Source of the DNA: Paenibacillus sp. MAEPY2
GTDB lineage: Bacteria; Bacillota; Bacilli; Paenibacillales; Paenibacillaceae
Length of the DNA: 64,000 nt
Reading direction: 5' to 3'
NCBI RefSeq assembly: GCF_000499205.1
Contig: NZ_AWUK01000034.1
Span: forward strand, 124,001 to 188,000
Under the pieces are notes generated by a model. That model was not told the DNA's origin, did not search any database, and saw only the letters and a list, made by a program, of their open reading frames with translations. Both the position numbers and the translations under genes were made by a program. How positions within the stretch are numbered: the stretch's first letter is position 1; each line of letters opens with the position of its first letter. Positions 53,977-63,409 of the stretch are shown one piece after another.

Positions 53977-54126
53977 GTTTACACTAGACCACTGCGGTGA
54001 CAGAACAACTTCGGATCGCTGTTATCCCCAGATTTTTTTGAATCCCATCTAGAATGGGAAAATCCGGGGATAAAGGGACCGCTTCGCTTCCTTCGTTTGT
54101 TCTGTCGCCTCCGTTAACGTGTAAAC
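53977..54126. repeat. 150-bp MITE-like imperfect palindrome
   Basis: Ends are perfect inverted GTTTACAC/GTGTAAAC. Inside, the arms pair again at GACAGAACAA/TTTGTTCTGTC, TTATCCCC(A)GATT/AATCCGGGGATAA and ATCCCAT/AATGGG around a CTAG centre. No open frame and no clear target-site duplication. Form and place (intergenic, directly after a gene) fit a non-autonomous mobile or REP-type repeat. Confidence 0.65.
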
Positions 54127-54174
54127 AAAGTTAAGACAACCACCTAAGCTATTTGCTCTGAGGCAGGGTAAAAA

Positions 54175-54225
54175 TATAGGGGTGCAGCTCGCCATTCAAG
54201 TGAAATGACGAGCTGCACCCCTATT
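54175..54225. terminator. Terminator of potABCD
   Basis: ATAGGGGTGCAGCTCG-CAT/ATG-CGAGCTGCACCCCTAT stem of about 18 bp. TATATTTTTA follows on the minus strand and TTTATTC on plus. Confidence 0.85.
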
Positions 54226-54322
54226 TATTCTAACGAACTGTACACACGCTATTGGCGGTCATTTGCTCCCATTTGAGTTTTAACCAATCAGAGAGACGCT
54301 ATACATCTCAATTAAATGCCTT

Positions 54323-55396
54323 TTATTTGCTATGCATTTTAAACTCGAGGAACAAATCGTTATAATGCGAGAGCATTTTTTTGCCCAGATTATTGTACAC
54401 TTCCAGCTTGCCTGTCAGCGTCTCATCCGGATAGAATCGCTCGTCCTCCGAAATATCCTCTGGCAGCAGCTTCAATGCCTCGGCGTTCGGTGTAGAGTAC
54501 CCGACATATTCAGCATTGCGGGCCGCATGATCCGGGTCCAGCATAAAGTTGATAAACTGATGAGCGCCTTCAATATTACTCGCTGTCTTCGGAATGACCA
54601 TGTTATCGAACCATAGGTTCGAGCCTTCTTCAGGAACGACATAATCCAGCTTGTCGTTCTCATCCATAATCTCCGACGCATCCCCGGACCATACGAGTCC
54701 AACCGCCGCTTCTTCGTTCGCCAGCAGCATTTTGATCTCGTCTCCGACAATAGCTCTGACGTTAGGTGTCAGGGTGGATAGCTTTTTCAAGGCTTCCTGC
54801 AGATGGTCTTCGTTCGTATCGTTCAGCGAATAACCAAGGCTGTTCAGCCCCATGCCAATCACTTCACGGGCACCGTCGAGTAACAGGATCTGGTTTTTCA
54901 AACGCGGGTCCCAGAGATCATTCCAGCTCTCAAACGTTAACCCATCGACCAGTTCAGGATTGTACACAATCCCCACTGTTCCCCAGAAGTAAGGAATGGA
55001 GTACTTATTGCCCTCATCGAAGGACAGGTCCATAAACCGTGGGTCGATGTTGCTCAAATTGAGCAGCTTGCTGTGATCCAGTGGAACGAGCAGGTTCTCT
55101 TCTTTCATTTTGCTAATCGCATATTCAGAAGGAATCGCCACATCAAACGTGGTCCCGCCCTGCTCAATCTTGGTCAGCATCGCTTCATTCGAATCAAACG
55201 TCTGATATATCACCTTAATGCCTGTCTCTTGCTCAAATTCCTTCAACAGATCAGGGTCGATATAATCGCCCCAGTTATAGATGGTCAGCGTGTTGCCGCC
55301 CGAATACCCCTGACTCTTGTTCAGATACGAGGCCAGAATCATCAGGGCAAAGGCAGCGATGAATACAATCGCAAATGTCCGTACCAATTGCTTCAT
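54323..55396 (-). CDS. potD: Spermidine/putrescine-binding protein
   Basis: 357 residues. N-terminal hydrophobic segment (7-25) without a cysteine lipobox, so it appears membrane-anchored or cleaved rather than lipidated, which is unusual for a Gram-positive PotD. The bilobal binding fold shows TIYNWGDYIDPDLL, VAIPSEYAISKM and NLWFDNMVIPKTA typical of PotD. Its ATG overlaps the potC stop. Last gene of potABCD. Confidence 0.93.
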   Translation of the reverse strand: MKQLVRTFAIVFIAAFALMILASYLNKSQGYSGGNTLTIYNWGDYIDPDLLKEFEQETGIKVIYQTFDSNEAMLTKIEQGGTTFDVAIPSEYAISKMKEENLLVPLDHSKLLNLSNIDPRFMDLSFDEGNKYSIPYFWGTVGIVYNPELVDGLTFESWNDLWDPRLKNQILLLDGAREVIGMGLNSLGYSLNDTNEDHLQEALKKLSTLTPNVRAIVGDEIKMLLANEEAAVGLVWSGDASEIMDENDKLDYVVPEEGSNLWFDNMVIPKTASNIEGAHQFINFMLDPDHAARNAEYVGYSTPNAEALKLLPEDISEDERFYPDETLTGKLEVYNNLGKKMLSHYNDLFLEFKMHSK

Positions 55397-56202
55397 GGAC
55401 GCAGCCCCTTTCCTCCGGGTGGTATCCGTGTTGCACGGCGATTAATGAAGTAGTACCCAACCACCAGCAGCACCGTCAGCAGGAATAGCAGCGTTGATAG
55501 CGCATTGATGGACAATGACACACCTTGCCTTGCTCTTGAATAAATCTCCACCGAAAGTGTGGAGTAGCCGTTACCTGTGACAAAGAATGTTACCGCAAAG
55601 TCATCCAGTGAGTATGTCAGGGCCATGAAGAACCCGGCAAAAATCCCCGGTTTGACGTATGGAAGCACCACACGAGTCAGTATCTGCCATGATCCCGCAC
55701 CCAGGTCACGCGCCGCATCCATCAAGGTTGGACTCATCTCCTGAAGCTTCGGCAGTACCATGATGACGACAATTGGCACGCTGAATGCGATATGAGACAA
55801 CAATACCGAAGTGAATCCAAGTTTGATGCCAATCATGGTGAACAGAATCAGAAATGATGCACCAATGATGACATCCGGACTGACGATCAGCACGTTATTG
55901 AGTGACAGCAACGTATTCTTGGTCCGTTTGCGCCGTACATGATAGATCGCCAGTGCCCCTGCCACACCGAGCATCGTCGAGATCGCCGAGGACAGAAGCG
56001 CAATAATAAACGTATTCAGTACAATAATCAGTAACCGGGTATCGGCAAATACTTCCCTGTACCATTCCAACGTAAACCCTTCAAAGCCGCGCATATGACC
56101 GCCACTGTTGAAGGAATAGAAGATCAGATACGCGATCGGTGCGTACAGTATGGCGAATACAACGGCCAGATAGACGTTAGACAGCTTTCCGTTTCTTCCC
56201 AT
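55393..56202 (-). CDS. potC: Spermidine/putrescine ABC permease PotC
   Basis: 269 residues, six spans, EAA loop around LMDAARDLGAGSWQILTRVVLPYVKPGI. AAGGAGGTG precedes the ATG, which lies inside the end of potB (26-base overlap). Part of potABCD. Confidence 0.95.
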   Translation of the reverse strand: MGRNGKLSNVYLAVVFAILYAPIAYLIFYSFNSGGHMRGFEGFTLEWYREVFADTRLLIIVLNTFIIALLSSAISTMLGVAGALAIYHVRRKRTKNTLLSLNNVLIVSPDVIIGASFLILFTMIGIKLGFTSVLLSHIAFSVPIVVIMVLPKLQEMSPTLMDAARDLGAGSWQILTRVVLPYVKPGIFAGFFMALTYSLDDFAVTFFVTGNGYSTLSVEIYSRARQGVSLSINALSTLLFLLTVLLVVGYYFINRRATRIPPGGKGLRP

Positions 56203-57010
56203 TACGCACCTCCTTCTTGCCTGACCCGGTCAGGAACATAATGATCGCCATCGCAATAATCAAAAAGACGGCAATCGTCGAACCCATCCCCCAGTCCTGG
56301 GTGACGAGAAAATGCTGCTCAATCGCTGTTCCCAGCGTAATTACCCGGTTCCCCGCAATGAGGCGGGTAATCATGAACAAAGATAGCGCCGGAATAAATA
56401 CGGCCTGACAGCCGGATTTCACTCCGCTGAGCGTTAGCGGGAAGATGACCCGGCGGAACGTCAGCCATGACGACGCCCCAAGATCCCGTGCTGCATAGAT
56501 CAGCGACGGGTTCATCTCTTCCAGCGCGTTGAAGATCGGCAGGATCATGAACGGAATGAAGATGTACACCGAGACAAAGATAAAGCTGAAATCGGTGAAC
56601 AGAATCTGTTGCGTGCCAATACCCACCACTTCAAGCAGGGAATTGGTCAGCCCATACGTGCCGAACAGGCCGATAAAGGCGTACGCTTTTAACAACAGAT
56701 TGATCCAGCTTGGCAAAATAATAAGCAGCAGCCACAGCTGCTTGTGCTTCGTACGAGTTAGTAAATACGCCGTCGGATACGAGACCAACAGTGAGAACAC
56801 CGTGATCAGAAAAGCATACCAGAACGAGCTCAGAGTCATCTGCATGTACACAGGTGTAAAGAACCGGGCATAGTTACCCAGCGTGAAATTGCCCTCCACA
56901 TCGAAGAACGAGTAATACACCACCAGCAGAACCGGAGCAACTACAAACAACACCATCCATAACACATATGGAATCAGATACGCATTGCGTGTACTCGCCT
57001 TAGTCTGCAT
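56177..57010 (-). CDS. potB: Spermidine/putrescine ABC permease PotB
   Basis: 277 residues from the ATG at 57010, which overlaps the potA stop by 11 bases and follows GAGGCC; a longer frame into potA is rejected. Six spans, EAA loop LIYAARDLGASSWLTFRRVIFPLTLSG. Forms the channel with PotC. Confidence 0.95.
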   Translation of the reverse strand: MQTKASTRNAYLIPYVLWMVLFVVAPVLLVVYYSFFDVEGNFTLGNYARFFTPVYMQMTLSSFWYAFLITVFSLLVSYPTAYLLTRTKHKQLWLLLIILPSWINLLLKAYAFIGLFGTYGLTNSLLEVVGIGTQQILFTDFSFIFVSVYIFIPFMILPIFNALEEMNPSLIYAARDLGASSWLTFRRVIFPLTLSGVKSGCQAVFIPALSLFMITRLIAGNRVITLGTAIEQHFLVTQDWGMGSTIAVFLIIAMAIIMFLTGSGKKEVRNGKKRKAV

Positions 57011-58109
57011 GAACGGCCTCTTGGTAGGCTTCCAGACGTTTGTCGAACTCTTCTTCCGTCTCGTTAAAGCGCATGACGTGGATCGCTTCCGGGTCAAAAT
57101 ACAGACCAATACGATCGCCTACCACAGCTTTCTTCGTGGAATGAACCAGCCACTCATTGCCTGCGTCATCGTAGGTGGATATCTCGTAATGCACCCCACG
57201 GAACAGCTGGGAGTCCACGTTGACCTGCATTTTGCCCTGTTCCTCGGTTGTAATCTCCATATCCTCTGGACGAATCACAATCTCCACAGGCTCGTCCTTC
57301 TGCAACCCCTGATCGACACATTCGTACTGTGCGCCAGCGAATTCCACGACAAAGTCCTGCTTCATTTTGCCGGATACAATATTGGATTCGCCAATAAAGT
57401 CCGCCACAAAGCGGTTAATCGGCTCATCATAGATATCATTGGGCGTGCCACTCTGTTGAATGACGCCGCCATTCAGGACAAAGATCTCATCCGACATCGC
57501 CAAAGCTTCCTCCTGATCATGCGTGACAAAAATAAACGTAATACCCAATCGCTGTTGCAGCTCACGCAGTTCATACTGCATTTCGGTCCGCAGCTTCAGA
57601 TCGAGTGCAGAGAGCGGCTCGTCCAGCAGCAGAATCTCGGGTTCATTGACAATCGCCCGTGCAATCGCGACACGCTGCCGTTGCCCGCCGGACATCTCGC
57701 CAATTTCACGGTTTTCATAACCGGAGAGATTGACGAACTTGAGTGCTTCCAGCACTTTGTCGCGAATTTCAGCGGTTTTCATTTTTTTGATCCGCAAACC
57801 AAAAGCTACGTTCTCAAATACATTCAAATGTGGAAATAACGCGTAATCCTGAAATACGGTATTCACCTGCCGCTGGTGGGCCGGCACTTGGTTAATCACT
57901 GCACCGTTAAAATAAATACTGCCCTGTGTCGGCTCCGCAAAGCCGGCGATCAAGCGCAATATCGTTGTTTTCCCGCAGCCTGACGGGCCGAGTAGCGTAT
58001 AAAATTTACCCCGCTCAATCTCGAAGCTGACTTCCTTCAATACGGCTTCATCCTGATCGTATTGCTGAGTCACCCGGTCGAACCGGATAATCGGTAGTTG
58101 TTCTGACAT
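57000..58109 (-). CDS. potA: Spermidine/putrescine ABC ATPase PotA
   Basis: 369 residues. Walker A GPSGCGKTT, signature MSGGQRQRVA, Walker B ILLLDEPLSALD, switch His in FVTHDQEEA, then a C-terminal TOBE domain. First gene of the potABCD operon that imports polyamines. ATG follows a GGGGGC-rich site. Confidence 0.96.
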   Translation of the reverse strand: MSEQLPIIRFDRVTQQYDQDEAVLKEVSFEIERGKFYTLLGPSGCGKTTILRLIAGFAEPTQGSIYFNGAVINQVPAHQRQVNTVFQDYALFPHLNVFENVAFGLRIKKMKTAEIRDKVLEALKFVNLSGYENREIGEMSGGQRQRVAIARAIVNEPEILLLDEPLSALDLKLRTEMQYELRELQQRLGITFIFVTHDQEEALAMSDEIFVLNGGVIQQSGTPNDIYDEPINRFVADFIGESNIVSGKMKQDFVVEFAGAQYECVDQGLQKDEPVEIVIRPEDMEITTEEQGKMQVNVDSQLFRGVHYEISTYDDAGNEWLVHSTKKAVVGDRIGLYFDPEAIHVMRFNETEEEFDKRLEAYQEAVHAD

Positions 58110-58367
58110 GCTTCATTTCGCCCCCTTTAAACTTGAGGTATACCTTGAGCCTGTACACTTCTTTTCATGCATGCTTCATTACAAATCCCATCTATTATAT
58201 ATGATTCAGCTATATCCGCAATGGTTTTGATGTAAACGCCATGTGTTATTTCTTCTTATTCTAACAAATACAGCATACATTACGGGTATATGTCGATATC
58301 TACGCATTCAGGTAGAGCGATTGAAGAACGATCAGAGTTCAGTTTATGTGCGAAAGGAGTCTTGTTG

Positions 58368-59645
58368 GTGGATATTCGCCGTAACCTGCCTTTGCTGATG
58401 ATCATTTGTTTTCTTAGTCAGATGGGCGGTTTCATGATCCTGCCCCTGTTCCCCTTGTTTATTGAGGAATTTGGCCTGTCCGGCTGGATGATGGGGGTTA
58501 TTTTTGCACTCTTTTATGTTGGCAAAGTGATTGGCGGGGTGCCCGCTGCGGCACTCTATCGGAAAATCGGGGGCAAGCGGGCACTGATTGCCATGCTGTT
58601 GCTGCTTGCTGTCTGTATGGGCGGGTTCGCTGTATCTTCTGCAGCGCTACTATTCGGCCTGCTGCGGATGCTGCAAGGGCTCGCTTCTACCGGACTTACG
58701 GTCGTCGTGCGTTCCATCATCGGGGATGAGGGCAATGTCGACAACCGGGGGCTGTTCAACGGTTATATCAGCAGCAGTGAAGGCGGGGGTATGGTGCTGG
58801 GTCCGGTCATCAGCGGCTGGCTCTCGTTGCACTGGCCGTTGTCCGTTCCTTTTTTACTTGTTACCGTGTGCTGTCTGATGGCTGTCGTTGCGGCAATGGG
58901 GATAAAGTCGGCATCAAAAGCAGAGCATTCGTCTGAAAGTGAGGTGAACGGTCTGACCTCAGGCGAGTCTCCAACTATTGTAAAACAAACGCATACGCCT
59001 ATGGATACGAATTACACTGTTTCTCCAGCAAACGATATACCTAACCCAACCATTCCAGAACCATCCACAGGACTTACCCGGCGGCAGCAACTGATTGGCT
59101 ACGGTACGGTGCATTTTCTGGAGATGAGTGCCTATGCCGTGTTTCTGACTTATTTTGCACTATATGCTGCTCATATCATGCACTGGGACCCGTTTGCGAC
59201 CAGCCTTGCCTTTACCGTTGCCGGAATATCTACACTTGCGGCTGCCCCTATAGCAGGTTACTTGTCTGATCGGATGGGAGATCGCCTGCTGCTCTGCATG
59301 TTCGGCATGCTGATGATTGGCATCGAAGTGGTCGTTTTTCTGAGTACATCTTCTTATGTCTGGGTTTACGTGGGCATGCTGATCGGCGGCGTTGGAGGTG
59401 CATGTTACATGGATTCGTTCTTTGCGCACATCGGCGATCACATCCCGGACGAGGGCAGGAGCTCCGTCATAGGCAAAATTGTCTCTGCCGCCGAGATTGG
59501 CTCGATCGTTTCCCCTCTGGTGGCTGCGCTGCTTGTGGAGTATGGATCGCTGTATACTGTGTTCGTGTTCAATCTGCTTCTGATCGCTGCAGCCATTGCC
59601 GTTCAGGCAGTGATGCGCAGCCGCTACAGATCCAAACGGGGGTAA
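58368..59645 (+). CDS. MFS transporter
   Basis: 425 residues from the GTG at 58368, 8 bases after GAAAGGAG. Twelve spans in two halves with a hydrophilic Thr/Pro-rich central loop (about 178-235). The loop-2 motif reads GGVPAAALYRKIGGKRAL. Drug or metabolite efflux is likely; substrate unknown. Confidence 0.88.
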   Translation: MDIRRNLPLLMIICFLSQMGGFMILPLFPLFIEEFGLSGWMMGVIFALFYVGKVIGGVPAAALYRKIGGKRALIAMLLLLAVCMGGFAVSSAALLFGLLRMLQGLASTGLTVVVRSIIGDEGNVDNRGLFNGYISSSEGGGMVLGPVISGWLSLHWPLSVPFLLVTVCCLMAVVAAMGIKSASKAEHSSESEVNGLTSGESPTIVKQTHTPMDTNYTVSPANDIPNPTIPEPSTGLTRRQQLIGYGTVHFLEMSAYAVFLTYFALYAAHIMHWDPFATSLAFTVAGISTLAAAPIAGYLSDRMGDRLLLCMFGMLMIGIEVVVFLSTSSYVWVYVGMLIGGVGGACYMDSFFAHIGDHIPDEGRSSVIGKIVSAAEIGSIVSPLVAALLVEYGSLYTVFVFNLLLIAAAIAVQAVMRSRYRSKRG

Positions 59646-59655
59646 ACGCACAAGA

Positions 59656-59675
59656 CTGCCCACACCAGTGGGCAG
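59656..59675. terminator. Hairpin between MFS and NUDIX genes
   Basis: CTGCCCAC-ACCA-GTGGGCAG. No strong T-run on either strand, so a weak terminator for convergent genes. Confidence 0.55.
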
Positions 59676-59681
59676 ACTCCA

Positions 59682-60152
59682 TCATTTATTTATTCCTAAT
59701 AAAGTTGCTATATGTAGTGCATTTTCTTCAATTTTACTTTTTAAATAAGGGTCTGTTTTCTCAGGCAATTCCGTCGGTTTATAGAACTTCGCTTCAAGGA
59801 CTTCCACCCCATCGGGCTTCAACTCGCCTTCAAATTCCGTACAAATGTAACCAATGACCACATTATAATATTCATGTCCATTTCTTAATTTCGTGTATAA
59901 CTCTTTCCCGGAAAAGACGCCGTATAGCTTAAGTTTCTTGATCTGTAGCCCAATCTCTTCCCTTACCTCTCTCATCGCACATTCTTCCACCGACTCGCCC
60001 AGCTCCATCATTCCACCTGGTACTCCCCACGTATCATCTGCATTTCGAACCAACAAAATTTCACCTGATTGATTCAATATTAAAATACTCGGTCTCACCA
60101 GAATAACAGGTGCATTGCCAACCATTTCTCGAAGCGATTCAATGTAACCCAT
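59682..60152 (-). CDS. NUDIX hydrolase
   Basis: 156 residues. Nudix box present: GGMMELGESVEECAMREVREEIGL (Gx5Ex7REUxEExGU). Hydrolyses a nucleoside diphosphate linked to some moiety; the LILNQSGEILLVRNADDTWGVPGG start is typical of the YjhB/ADP-ribose-like group. Monocistronic. AGGAGCGGTT precedes the ATG. Confidence 0.92.
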   Translation of the reverse strand: MGYIESLREMVGNAPVILVRPSILILNQSGEILLVRNADDTWGVPGGMMELGESVEECAMREVREEIGLQIKKLKLYGVFSGKELYTKLRNGHEYYNVVIGYICTEFEGELKPDGVEVLEAKFYKPTELPEKTDPYLKSKIEENALHIATLLGINK

Positions 60153-60274
60153 GGATAACCGCTCCTATATAAAGTCATGGTCCTTATTATAGAAGTGCAA
60201 TTAATTTCCATATAGAGAAAGAATATTTAGCTTCATTTCCTATTTTGGAGCCTGTTCTTTGATGAAAACACTTC

Positions 60275-60314
60275 AAAAAAATAACCCGCTCGCACACATC
60301 AGTGTGCAAACGGG
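60275..60314 (-). terminator. Terminator of nos
   Basis: CCCGTTTGCACAC-TGAT-GTGTGCGAGCGGG on the minus strand, then TTATTTTTTT. It overlaps the stop codon (60299-60301). Confidence 0.85.
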
Positions 60315-61504
60315 CATTTCATTGGTGGATTCTCCGCCTTAGGCTGGTGATCCCCCACGAGTTGTTGGCTTTCCCTGTTCTGAAGTTCAGCTTCTACCTT
60401 TTCTGAATCCAGCTTATAGGAATGATCTCCATAGAAAAAGTTTGGCTTCACAATCTCATTGCGGTAGGAGCTGTGGAAAATATGCGTCGTCGCCGGAGAC
60501 ACGGGCGGAATCAGCCAAACCCAATCGCCTGTCAGCTCGCGCCCAGCCTTCTCCTCCCGCTGCTCAAACAAGGCAAATTGCGCTGCCGCCGTGTGGTGAT
60601 CCACAATGCTCACGCCTGCTTTCTTGAACGAATGCAGCACAGCTACATTCAGCTCTACCAGGGCCCGATCCTTCCACAATGTCGTTTCACTCGACGTATT
60701 TAGGCCAAGCGCTGCCGCTACAGCAGGCAGTTTGTTATACCGAAACGTATCCGCCAGATTACGCGCACCGATCTCAGTACCCATATACCAGCCGTTGAAT
60801 GGAGCTGCCGGGTAGGATATGCCGCCAATCTCCAGCCGCATATCGGCAATCATCGGCACACCGTACCAGCGCATGCCCAATTCAGCAATCTCGGGACGCT
60901 CCGGGTGTTCAATCCTCACTTCCACGATGTCTTCCTCAGGCACAGGATACCACTCAGGAGCTTGTCCTTGAGCTTGAATAATCAGTGGCAACACATCATA
61001 TTGTGTGCCTTCCCCCTGCCAACCAAGCGAAATTGCTGTCTTCGTTAGCTCAACGGATGCAGGGTCGCCTACAATACCTTCCGTCGTTTCATATCCGGCA
61101 TAACGAATCAACTGGTGATTCCAGATCCTCACGGGTGCTCCATTCGGTCCATCAGGTGGAAGGATCGTAATCATTGGAATGACCTTACCTCCGTTGGAGG
61201 CCGCTCGGATGTGCGTCAGCACAGCATCCGCTGCTGTTCCAACGGTATCTGCATGCCGCGCATCGATAATGCGCAGTTTATCCCAGAACAGCCGTCCGAT
61301 GCAGCGGTTGCTGTTCCGCCATGCCATTTTACAGCCATGCTCCAGTTCATCCGCAGTATGCACATATGTGCCTGTGTGCTCAATCTCATTCAGAACTGCA
61401 ACAAGCCGGGCCTGCGCGTCTTCACGCGAATGGCCCAGCTCCTCATAACATCTATATATAAACCGTTCAGCTTCATCCCGCAATTCTTCCAGGTCTGTCC
61501 GCAT
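60299..61504 (-). CDS. nos: Bacterial nitric oxide synthase oxygenase
   Basis: 401 residues. Makes nitric oxide from L-arginine using an external reductase; it has only the oxygenase domain, as in Bacillus. Proximal heme Cys in WRNSNRCIGR (about residue 68); substrate Glu in GWYMGTEIGARN; WVWLIPPVSPATTHIFH near the C-terminus. The C-terminal extension ends MKCPFAH. In Firmicutes such NO aids oxidative-stress and antibiotic tolerance. Near dps, but on a separate transcript. Confidence 0.96.
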   Translation of the reverse strand: MRTDLEELRDEAERFIYRCYEELGHSREDAQARLVAVLNEIEHTGTYVHTADELEHGCKMAWRNSNRCIGRLFWDKLRIIDARHADTVGTAADAVLTHIRAASNGGKVIPMITILPPDGPNGAPVRIWNHQLIRYAGYETTEGIVGDPASVELTKTAISLGWQGEGTQYDVLPLIIQAQGQAPEWYPVPEEDIVEVRIEHPERPEIAELGMRWYGVPMIADMRLEIGGISYPAAPFNGWYMGTEIGARNLADTFRYNKLPAVAAALGLNTSSETTLWKDRALVELNVAVLHSFKKAGVSIVDHHTAAAQFALFEQREEKAGRELTGDWVWLIPPVSPATTHIFHSSYRNEIVKPNFFYGDHSYKLDSEKVEAELQNRESQQLVGDHQPKAENPPMKCPFAH

Positions 61505-61633
61505 TATTCATTCCACCAATCTATACATCTTGAATGCCATCATTATACGGCAAGAACACCGGATTTGTAAGCGAACGGGCACTTTGTTCACGGACTCTAC
61601 ATATCGTTGTCAGCGGATGCAGGGGAACTTAGC

Positions 61634-62113
61634 TTATTTGCCCAAAAATGCGTTTAACATCCAGATTTCTTTATCCAATGCAGCGGTGAATCCAATCAGC
61701 ATATCTTCAGTTGCGTTATCCTCGGCTTCGCCCGCTGCTTGAATACCCTGGTTAATTACACCCACCATAGCTCTCAGATCGGCAACTACTGTCTCTACCA
61801 TGTCTTCAGCCGAGAACTGTCCCTGTGCTTCCTCAACTGGTGACAACCGCAGTTGTTCAGCCATCGTTGCGACCGGGCGTCCACCAATGGCCAATAGGCG
61901 TTCTGCGGCTTCGTCCATATTCGCTGTAGCCATGTTATATAACTCTTCGAATTTGGCATGCAGTGTGAAGAAGTGAGGACCTTTGACATACCAGTGGAAG
62001 TGGTGCAGTTTGGTGTACAGTACAGACCAGCCTGCGATCTGGCGGTTCAGGACCTCTTGAAGTTCAGTGGTATGGTTTGCAAAAGTATTGTTTCTAGTTT
62101 GGATTGTACTCAT
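61634..62113 (-). CDS. dps: Dps-family ferritin-like DNA-binding protein
   Basis: 159 residues. Ferroxidase ligands typical of Dps: LHHFHWYVKGPHFFTLHAKFEELY and MDEAAERLLAIGG. Dodecamer storing iron and quenching peroxide; N-terminus short. GAGAGGGGATAAATTCC precedes the ATG. A PerR-like box lies about 80 bases upstream, so peroxide induction is expected. Confidence 0.95.
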   Translation of the reverse strand: MSTIQTRNNTFANHTTELQEVLNRQIAGWSVLYTKLHHFHWYVKGPHFFTLHAKFEELYNMATANMDEAAERLLAIGGRPVATMAEQLRLSPVEEAQGQFSAEDMVETVVADLRAMVGVINQGIQAAGEAEDNATEDMLIGFTAALDKEIWMLNAFLGK

Positions 62114-62193
62114 GGAATTTATCCCCTCTCGAATACGATATAGTTTTGATTTTGATAACGTAGTTTAACTTGCTTTCGTTTGTTTAATTTAAT

Positions 62194-62208
62194 TTAGACT
62201 TAATCTAA
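62194..62208 (-). promoter_or_regulatory. PerR-like box upstream of dps
   Basis: TTAGACTTAATCTAA, 7-1-7 palindrome with one mismatch, differing by only one base from the katA box at 26516. The rest of the 347-base gap shows no gene. Confidence 0.75.
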
Positions 62209-62400
62209 ATCTTGTTTTAATTATAACACTGCACTTATCCTTTGTGAAGGCTTTAGCCTACTCTTTCAAATGAAGATTCCATGAAGCTGTGCTTCATCTT
62301 GACTCATGTGGAAAGACTCTTCCAACACCTTTACACACAGTATCTATACCGCGATTTTCGCCGATATACAATGACAATCCTCACTCCGTATCCAACAACA

Positions 62401-62436
62401 AAAAAAGCCCTGATCCTCAAATGAGTAATCAGGACT
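62401..62436 (-). terminator. Terminator of the HAD gene
   Basis: AGTCCTGATT/GATCAGGGCT stem on the minus strand, then TTTTTTTG. It lies 25 bases after the stop. Confidence 0.8.
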
Positions 62437-62460
62437 GCATCAATGCACATAGCGCACGCT

Positions 62461-63201
62461 TTATTGTTGAACCAACTCGGATGTAAGGATACGACTTACC
62501 TCTTCATAACTACGCGCAACATGATGAGGTTGATGCTCTGATTCTGGCAAAGCATTACGATGGTTAAACCAGATCACTTTCCATCCGGCATCCACTGCAC
62601 CGACAACATCATTGCGCCAAGAATCGCCGATGTAATAACTGGAGCTGGAATCCGATCCCGTCTGCCTGCTTACATGCTCAAACAATCTGCGATCCGGCTT
62701 GGCATAACCAAGTGTACCCGAAATAAAAATCCGTTCCTCAGGGATAAGGCTGGAAACATCAAGCGCTTCGAGCTTCTTCTGCTGATGCGCTCCTTCTCCA
62801 TTGGTAATTAACCCTACTGTATGCCCTTCTGCAAGAAGTCTCCGTATAAGTTCATATGCCCCCTCAAAGGGTTGGATCTGAAACTGTCTATTTAAATACT
62901 GTGCTTGCAATTCTTCAGCCTGTCCCGATTGCAAGGGTAGTCCAAATTCCGCCATGGTCAGCTCAAATCTGCGATGACGCATCCGTTCCACCGCTTCCGG
63001 TTCGGGTACAGCAGACAAGTCTTCTTGGGCAGACAGCCAGTCGCTATAATAACGGAAACGATGGTATGCCTCGCCATACGGGAAATCGTCTGGCAGACCA
63101 AGAACCTCCTGTAGTGCTCCTCTCAGCGGCTGCAAGTGGTCATACAAGGTATCGTCTACATCGAAAAAGATGGCTTTAGCAGCATTTGTTATTTCTATCA
63201 T
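62461..63201 (-). CDS. HAD-family phosphatase
   Basis: 246 residues. HAD motif I FFDVDDTLYD (nucleophile Asp), motif II LITNG, motif III Lys in GYAKPD, and motif IV YIGDSWRNDVVGA. Helical cap between motifs I and II (YjjG/YsbA-like). Acts on small phosphate esters. Monocistronic. Confidence 0.93.
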   Translation of the reverse strand: MIEITNAAKAIFFDVDDTLYDHLQPLRGALQEVLGLPDDFPYGEAYHRFRYYSDWLSAQEDLSAVPEPEAVERMRHRRFELTMAEFGLPLQSGQAEELQAQYLNRQFQIQPFEGAYELIRRLLAEGHTVGLITNGEGAHQQKKLEALDVSSLIPEERIFISGTLGYAKPDRRLFEHVSRQTGSDSSSSYYIGDSWRNDVVGAVDAGWKVIWFNHRNALPESEHQPHHVARSYEEVSRILTSELVQQ

Positions 63202-63338
63202 CGTTGCTTGTCCTCCTGCGATGTGCTATCAACTTGTTATTCTATTCTTAGAATAAGGCTTTTTTTATCAAAATGTTAGTGAATAAAGAATTAATAAACA
63301 TGAAATTGGTTTCAGGATCGTTTTTCCTCGAATTTTGT

Positions 63339-63356
63339 AAAGTATAATTATACTTT
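63339..63356. promoter_or_regulatory. Perfect 18-bp palindrome before the AAA gene
   Basis: AAAGTATAATTATACTTT. A second copy of its right part (TATAATTATACT) lies at 63376-63387, with TATAATATAAT around it. Probably an operator pair over the promoter of the downstream gene. Confidence 0.6.
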
Positions 63357-63409
63357 ATCAGTAAATACTGTATAATATAATTATACTAAATGAAGGTTGG
63401 TGAATATAG

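Noticed and set aside
54001..54126. Possible rho-independent terminator for the LiaI/LiaF-like gene
   Set aside because: The hairpin is far longer than a terminator, has multiple paired blocks and perfect short ends, and is better described as a MITE-like repeat.
62289..62486. 65-residue plus-strand frame
   Set aside because: It overlaps the terminator and the 3' end of the HAD gene and lacks a ribosome site.
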